From the NCBI RefSeq assembly GCF_049847105.1, contig NZ_JBNCNS010000001.1, forward strand, positions 1,116,001-1,180,000: 64,000 bases of DNA. Reading direction: 5' to 3'. Of the stretch, positions 59,838 to 64,000 are shown one piece after another. Origin of the DNA: Gordonia sp049847105. Its GTDB lineage: Bacteria; Actinomycetota; Actinomycetes; Mycobacteriales; Mycobacteriaceae. Position 1 is the stretch's first letter. Every line of letters starts with the position of its first letter. Under the pieces are notes generated by a model. It had not been told where the DNA came from and did no database searches. It saw only the letters and a list, made by a program, of their open reading frames with translations. A program made the translations under genes and the position numbers.

Positions 59838-60500
59838 ATGGCACGTTCTGCACCGGCAAGCGCCTCCGTCGACACGGCGGCGAACCCCGCCCCGACGGCC
59901 GGCACACCGTCGGGGGGAACCGAGACCGGATCGTCGGCCCAGCGCGAGCGGCGCCGACGCATCCTCGACGCCACGTTGGCGCTGGCATCCAAGGGCGGCT
60001 ACGACGCGGTCCAGATGCGGACCGTCGCCGACAAGGCCGACGTCGCCGTCGGCACCCTCTATCGGTATTTTCCGTCCAAGGTCCACCTGCTCGTGACCGC
60101 ACTGGCCCGGGAGTTCGAGCGGGTCGAGGCACGCGTCGATCGCTCACAACTGCGCGGCGACACCGCAGTCGACCGTCTGCGGCATGTCCTCGACATGATC
60201 ACTTATGCGATGCAGCGCGATCCCCTGCTCACCGAGGCCATGACGCGCGCATTCATGTTCGCCGATGCGTCCGCGACCGCCGAGGTCGATCAGGTGGCCG
60301 GCATCATCGATCGCCTCTTGGCGGGCGCCATGGTCGGCAACGGCGAGCCCGGTGAAGAAGACCTCGCCATCGCGCGCGTGCTGTCGGATGTCTGGATGTC
60401 GAATCTGGTGCAGTGGCTGACCCGTCGCGCCTCGGCCACCGACGTCACCAACCGACTCGAGCTGACCGTCCGACTGCTCCTCAGGGATAGCGCGGACTAG
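59838..60500 (+). CDS. kstR: TetR-type sterol catabolism repressor, KstR
   Basis: A 220-residue TetR protein with close resemblance to KstR of M. tuberculosis. Shared stretches are SAQRERRRRILDATLALASK, GGYDAVQMRTVADKADVAVG, TLYRYFPSKVHLLVTALARE and DPLLTEAMTRAFMFADASA. The C-terminal WLTRRASATDVTNRLEL also agrees. KstR represses sterol uptake and degradation genes and is released by a CoA thioester of an early cholesterol metabolite. The N-terminal 30 residues, rich in Ala, Ser and Thr, are a lineage-specific extension. Four exact KstR-type boxes occur in the window, including one in its own promoter. Confidence 0.95.
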   Translation: MARSAPASASVDTAANPAPTAGTPSGGTETGSSAQRERRRRILDATLALASKGGYDAVQMRTVADKADVAVGTLYRYFPSKVHLLVTALAREFERVEARVDRSQLRGDTAVDRLRHVLDMITYAMQRDPLLTEAMTRAFMFADASATAEVDQVAGIIDRLLAGAMVGNGEPGEEDLAIARVLSDVWMSNLVQWLTRRASATDVTNRLELTVRLLLRDSAD

Positions 60501-60529
60501 TCACCCACCGCCCGTCTGCACAGTTGGGC

Positions 60530-60728
60530 CGACCCCTCCTTCGCCGAGCGGGCACAGTTCCTCGCCGATCGGGCACAGTTCCTCGCCCACTGGGCGCGAA
60601 CGTTCTTCGATCGTGCGCGGCTGCGCACTGTCGACACCAGACTGCGCACAGTCAGCGACAAACTGCGCACGATCGGCGCAGAATTGCGCACGGTCGGCGC
60701 AGAATTGCGCACGATCGGCGAGGCGGAG
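60530..60728. repeat. Head-to-head array of about 21-bp repeats (copy B)
   Basis: Units such as CGCCGATCGGGCACAGTTCC run forward (60540-60600). The next units are inverted, of the type ACTGCGCACGATCGGCGCAG and ATTGCGCACGGTCGGCGCAG, four to five times to about 60720. A short GGCGAGGCGGAGCGA run follows to 60765. The array fills the gap between the convergent kstR and mycolyltransferase genes. Confidence 0.8.
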
Positions 60729-60768
60729 CGAGGCGAGGCGGAGCGAGGCGAGGCGAGGAGCGGAGCGG

Positions 60769-61830
60769 TCAGTGCGCTGAACGAGCGGCGGGCTTTGCCG
60801 GCGCGGCCTTCCGGTTCAGATCGGCCGAGAGCATCGGCCAGGTACGCCGCAGGTCGGACTCCCAGTACTCCCACGAATGCGTTCCGGTCGGCCGCGAGAT
60901 GGTCTGCATCGGAACGCGGAGACCACGCAGACGCGTGGCCATCTGCTGCGTACACGAGTTGACCGCGGCCTCGATGACACCGCCGAGCACGACCTGGTTG
61001 GCCAACGTCAGCGGATTGCCCTGGACCAGTCGCGCCTCGGGCCGGTCGTAGGGCCCGGGCAGGCCGGTGCCGGACGTCATGTAGACCTTGGTACTACGCA
61101 GTTTGGCCGCATTCACGAACGGGTCGTTCTCCCGCCATCCCGGTCCGCCGACGGGCCCCCACATGTTGTCGAGGTTGCCCTGGCCGCGGTCGGCGACCAC
61201 CATGCGAATGTAGGCCTGCCCCACTGGATCACTGGTTCGCGCGCACCCGCTGTATGCGGCGACCGACCGATAGAGGTGCGGAGCCGCGATCGCGAGATTC
61301 AGCACCGAGGTGCCGGCCATCGAGATCCCCGCGATCGCATTGACCTTCGTCGTACCGAATTCCTTGTCGATCAAGGGGGGCAATTCCTTGGTCAGAAAGG
61401 TCTGCCACTTGTTTCGCCCCAACACCGGATCGTCGTGCCGCCAGTCGGTGTAATACGAGAATGCCCCACCGATCGGGGTCACGACGTTGACGTTCTTGTC
61501 CGCGAAGAACTTCACATAGTCGGTCTTGGCCGCCCAGGTCGCCGAGTCCTCACCACCACCCGCTCCGTTGAGCAGATAGAAGGTCGGCCGCGGCTTGCTC
61601 GTGTCGCGTGGCCGGAGGACGGTGATCGGGACCATGCGTCGCATCGACGCCGAATAGACGATGGCCGTGGCCTGCTGCTTGTTGTCGTGGATCACCGTGT
61701 CGATCCGGGACACAGCCGGGTCGGGTTCCGGGGCGGCAGACGCCGCCCCCGATCCCATTGTGAGCGCGACGGCGACCGTGGCCGCGGCACTGACCCACGC
61801 ACCCCATCGAGGACCCCAACGTGTGTCCAC
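60769..61830 (-). CDS. Antigen 85-type mycolyltransferase/esterase, secreted
   Basis: A 353-residue secreted alpha/beta hydrolase of the antigen 85 family, which transfers mycolates onto trehalose and arabinogalactan outside the membrane. A signal peptide covers about residues 1-34 (WVSAAATVAVALTMGSGAAS, then AAP). The nucleophile serine is in AGISMAGTSVL and the histidine in TGTHSWEYWESDL, both typical. The best start is one of two consecutive GTG codons (61833/61830) after AAGGGA. Its presence supports a mycolic-acid producer. It is convergent with kstR and is not obviously linked to sterol degradation. Confidence 0.88.
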   Translation of the reverse strand: MDTRWGPRWGAWVSAAATVAVALTMGSGAASAAPEPDPAVSRIDTVIHDNKQQATAIVYSASMRRMVPITVLRPRDTSKPRPTFYLLNGAGGGEDSATWAAKTDYVKFFADKNVNVVTPIGGAFSYYTDWRHDDPVLGRNKWQTFLTKELPPLIDKEFGTTKVNAIAGISMAGTSVLNLAIAAPHLYRSVAAYSGCARTSDPVGQAYIRMVVADRGQGNLDNMWGPVGGPGWRENDPFVNAAKLRSTKVYMTSGTGLPGPYDRPEARLVQGNPLTLANQVVLGGVIEAAVNSCTQQMATRLRGLRVPMQTISRPTGTHSWEYWESDLRRTWPMLSADLNRKAAPAKPAARSAH

Positions 61831-61915
61831 CACTATTCCCTTCAGCCACAAAAGTCACATCTGTCACAGATGCTAGCCGTGGGCGATCGCCGCCCCAAGT
61901 CATGGAACAGGCTTG

Positions 61916-62557
61916 TTAGTCAGTTGTGACGTCCGGGCGGCGCGGAACCATGAGCGCGAACATCGGCCGCAGGCATTCGGCGAGCCGGGCGCCGGGGTCG
62001 GCCAGCCAGCGTTCATGGCCGGCCGACGAAGCAGCCATCACCGCATACGCAACGGCCAGCGGGTACTCGTCGCCGGGGCGACCGCCGGTCCGCTTCGCCA
62101 CGAATTCGGCGATCACGGTGCGCCATTGCCGATATACGGCACCCGCCTGCGCCTGCACCGCCGCAGCGTGCAGGATCAGTTCCGCACGATGCCGGGCCCA
62201 CTCGTCCTCCGCAAGGCCGTGATCGATCGCCGCTATGAACGCATCCTCGACGACGTCCACCGGATTCGCGGAGGGCGCCGACTCCGCGATCATCGCGCGG
62301 AAATGCCGAAGCTCGGCATTCGATTCGACCCACACCACGTCGGCCTTGGTGGCGAAGTAGCGGAAGAACGTTCGCCTGCTCACGCCGACGGCGGCCGCGA
62401 TGTCCTCCACTGTCGTCTGATCGAAGCCGTCGCCGAGGAACAGCCGTTGCGCCGCGGCCGCTAGCTCGCGGGCACTGGTACTCGCGGGACGTCCACCCCG
62501 ATCGATCTCGACATCCGAGGAAACCCCCGCGCCACCTGGCGTGTCCTCGTGACCCAT
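61916..62557 (-). CDS. TetR family regulator, MftR-like
   Basis: A TetR protein of about 213 residues (start uncertain; 62557 chosen, 62602 possible). The helix-turn-helix GRPASTSARELAAAAQRLFL then DGFDQTTVEDIAAAVGVSRR and TFFRYFATKADVVWVE closely resembles the mycofactocin-system regulator MftR (Rv0691c type). It is divergent from a mycofactocin-type SDR with about 125 bases between, which contain a TGTCAC-N3-GTGACA dyad. Local control of that SDR is likely. The mycofactocin biosynthesis genes are not in the window. Confidence 0.82.
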   Translation of the reverse strand: MGHEDTPGGAGVSSDVEIDRGGRPASTSARELAAAAQRLFLGDGFDQTTVEDIAAAVGVSRRTFFRYFATKADVVWVESNAELRHFRAMIAESAPSANPVDVVEDAFIAAIDHGLAEDEWARHRAELILHAAAVQAQAGAVYRQWRTVIAEFVAKRTGGRPGDEYPLAVAYAVMAASSAGHERWLADPGARLAECLRPMFALMVPRRPDVTTD

Positions 62558-62612
62558 CAGGCCATCGTCCCACCGTCGGGTCGGTGCCACCGAAATTGAC
62601 ACCCTAGTGTTT

Positions 62613-62627
62613 TGTCACTGTGTGACA
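62613..62627. promoter_or_regulatory. TGTCAC-TGT-GTGACA dyad, operator candidate
   Basis: A perfect 6+6 inverted repeat with a three-base centre. It lies between the MftR-like gene and the divergent mycofactocin-type SDR, 55 bases before the SDR start. Confidence 0.6.
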
Positions 62628-62681
62628 TAGCCTCGATTTGAGACGTGGATCACACGTCCGTGGCGAAAGGGAGTGCGTCAG

Positions 62682-63509
62682 ATGGGCAAATTGGAAGGCC
62701 AGGTCGCCTTCATCACCGGTGCGGCACGCGGACAGGGACGAAGCCACGCGATCCGGCTGGCCGAGGAAGGCGCCGACGTCATCGCGGTCGATGTCACCGA
62801 GCAGGTCTCGACGGTCCCGTATGACACCGCCCGGCCCGGTGACATGGAGCAAACCGTCAAGGAGGTCGAGGCGCTCGACCGTCGCATCATCGCCTCCGAG
62901 GTCGACGTACGTGATCTCGCCGGACTGCAGAAGGCAGCGGCCGATGGCATGGCCGCGTTGGGGCGCATCGACATCGTCCTCGCGAACGCCGGTATCAACA
63001 CCATGGCACCCACCCTCGAGATGGACGAGGAGATGTGGGACACGATGATCGACATCAACCTCACCGGCGCGTGGAAGACGGTGCGCGCGGCCGTCCCCTA
63101 CATCGTCGAGGGCGGACGCGGCGGTTCGGTGGTGCTCACGAGTTCACTCGCCGCCCTCGTGGCGAACGAGAACATCGCGCACTACACAGCCGCCAAGCAC
63201 GGACTGGTCGGCTTGATGAGGGTCCTCGCGAAAGAGCTCGGGCCGCAGAGCATTCGGGTCAACACCGTGCACCCGACGACGGTCGCCACCGAGATGGTCC
63301 TCAACGATGCGACCTACCGTCTCTTCCGACCGGATCTCCCGGCACCGACGCGAGAGGACTATGAAGTCGCGGCCCGCGAGATGAACCGGCTGCCCGTCCC
63401 AGCGCTCGACCCGGTCGACATCTCCAATGCCATCGTCTATCTCGTCTCCGACGACGGGCGTTATGTGACCGGGACGACGCAGGTGCTCGACGCAGGTGGC
63501 AGCCTCTGA
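62682..63509 (+). CDS. Mycofactocin-type SDR dehydrogenase 3
   Basis: A 275-residue SDR of the mycofactocin-associated subgroup. The N-terminal TGAARGQGRSHAIRLAEEGA, the insert EQVSTVPYDTARPGDMEQTV after strand two, LANAGINTMAPTL, catalytic YTAAK and LDPVDISNAIVYLVSDDGRY are all characteristic. GAAAGGGAG precedes ATG 62682 with good spacing; the GTG three codons earlier is too close to that site. It is divergent from the MftR-like regulator. It probably oxidises a secondary alcohol with non-exchangeable NAD. Substrate unknown. Confidence 0.9.
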   Translation: MGKLEGQVAFITGAARGQGRSHAIRLAEEGADVIAVDVTEQVSTVPYDTARPGDMEQTVKEVEALDRRIIASEVDVRDLAGLQKAAADGMAALGRIDIVLANAGINTMAPTLEMDEEMWDTMIDINLTGAWKTVRAAVPYIVEGGRGGSVVLTSSLAALVANENIAHYTAAKHGLVGLMRVLAKELGPQSIRVNTVHPTTVATEMVLNDATYRLFRPDLPAPTREDYEVAAREMNRLPVPALDPVDISNAIVYLVSDDGRYVTGTTQVLDAGGSL

Positions 63510-63519
63510 CGCGGTCTAC

Positions 63520-63585
63520 CGTGGTCTCGATACACGGCTCGCCTGGCGGCTCGCCGTTACTCGACCAGCGGGCAGGCAGGTCGAG
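63520..63585. repeat. GGTCTCGATAC element between convergent genes
   Basis: GTGGTCTCGATACACGGCTC then CGTTACTCGACCAGCGGG repeats the ends seen at 44979 and 55100. It lies between the SDR and the convergent enoyl-CoA hydratase gene. Confidence 0.7.
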
Positions 63586-63587
63586 GT

Positions 63588-64000
63588 TCAGCTGTGCGTG
63601 AACTTCGGGTCGCGCTTCTCCACGAAGGCCGCCATGCCCTCGGTCTGATCGTCGGTGGCAAAGGTCGAGTAGAACAACGCCCGCTCGGCACGGATCCCCT
63701 CGGCGAGACCGGATTCGAAGGCCCGGTTCACCGCATCCTTGGCCAGCGAGGCAGCGATGAACGACTTCGACGCGATCGTGGCCGCCACCTCTTTCGCGGT
63801 ACTGAGGCAGTCCTCGGCCGCGACCACCCGAGACACCAGGCCGAGCCGGTCGGCTTCGTCGACCTTCATGTTTCTGCCGGTGAGGATCATGTCCATCGCC
63901 TTGGCCTTGCCGACAGCCCGCGTGAGTCGTTGGGAGCCACCGATTCCCGGGATCACGCCAAGGTTGATCTCGGGCTGACCGAAGACCGCGTTGTCGCCGG
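63588..64000 (-). CDS. Enoyl-CoA hydratase/isomerase, partial
   Basis: The C-terminal 137 or so residues of a crotonase-family protein, the start lying beyond the window. Visible are GQPEINLGVIPGIGGSQRLT, GKAKAMDMILTGRNMKVDEA, DRLGLVSRVV and the terminal AFVEKRDPKFTHS, the usual C-terminus of EchA8-type hydratases that act in fatty acid beta-oxidation. The catalytic glutamate region GGSQR is present. It is convergent with the mycofactocin-type SDR gene. Confidence 0.88.
   Translation of the reverse strand, partial: GDNAVFGQPEINLGVIPGIGGSQRLTRAVGKAKAMDMILTGRNMKVDEADRLGLVSRVVAAEDCLSTAKEVAATIASKSFIAASLAKDAVNRAFESGLAEGIRAERALFYSTFATDDQTEGMAAFVEKRDPKFTHS

Noticed and set aside
1..64000. Prophage, insertion sequence or tRNA-linked island
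   Set aside because: No transposase, integrase, phage structural gene, tRNA or clear attachment site was recognised. The HNH gene and repeats are the only mobility-like features.

Overview
The window reads as chromosomal DNA of a mycolic-acid actinomycete, most likely Gordonia or a close relative. The evidence is high G+C, an MspA-type porin at the left, an antigen-85-type mycolyltransferase at the right, several mycofactocin-type dehydrogenases, and a KstR-type regulator with its operators. The genus is an inference; no rRNA gene is present to settle it.

Region 1 (1-14.9 kb) is an accessory catabolic locus that looks slightly less GC-rich than the rest. Its left edge is decayed: a frameshifted cupin gene and a truncated transporter. 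The intact core on the minus strand is a Baeyer-Villiger monooxygenase, a cyclase-family hydrolase, a 3Fe-4S-type ferredoxin and a carboxymuconolactone-decarboxylase-like protein. On the plus strand are two SDR dehydrogenases, a cytochrome P450, a TetR regulator, a class II aldolase, an acyl-CoA ligase and a third SDR. A 16-base motif, identical at 15 of 16 positions, lies upstream of both plus-strand units. The set suggests a hydroxylate, oxidise, lactonise, open, cleave and CoA-activate route for a cyclic or terpenoid-like substrate.

Region 2 (15-34.7 kb) holds steroid ring degradation. hsaE-hsaG-hsaF (minus) has a KstR box. kshA-hsaA-hsaC (plus) ends in a strong terminator. Then come IclR, esterase and PadR genes, hsaB, a second Baeyer-Villiger monooxygenase, and a compact seven-gene operon: a KstD-like flavoprotein, ketosteroid isomerase, KstD, a small Cys protein, 3-alpha/20-beta-HSD-like SDR, HsaD-like hydrolase and 3-ketosteroid delta4-dehydrogenase. 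The operon would feed saturated or 3-hydroxy steroids into the 9,10-seco pathway.

Region 3 (35-50.6 kb) is mixed: an SOS-boxed DUF222/HNH gene, transporters, two mycofactocin-type SDRs, kshB, a secreted phosphatase, kstD with a MaoC hydratase behind adjacent KstR and KstR2-like boxes, and a TetR/SDR pair.

Region 4 (50.8-60.5 kb) is a side-chain operon, fadE34-like, chsE1, chsE2, chsH2, chsH1, ltp2 and a fadD19-like ligase, divergent from kstR. Two nearly identical KstR boxes control it. Region 5 (60.5-64 kb) has the mycolyltransferase, a MftR-like regulator divergent from a mycofactocin-type SDR, and a partial enoyl-CoA hydratase.

Repeats sit mainly between convergent genes: short head-to-head arrays with roughly 21-base periodicity (50.6 and 60.5 kb) and a GGTCTCGATACG...CTACTCGACC element (34.8, 45.0 and 63.5 kb). 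One copy of the latter lies inside the start of chsH2.
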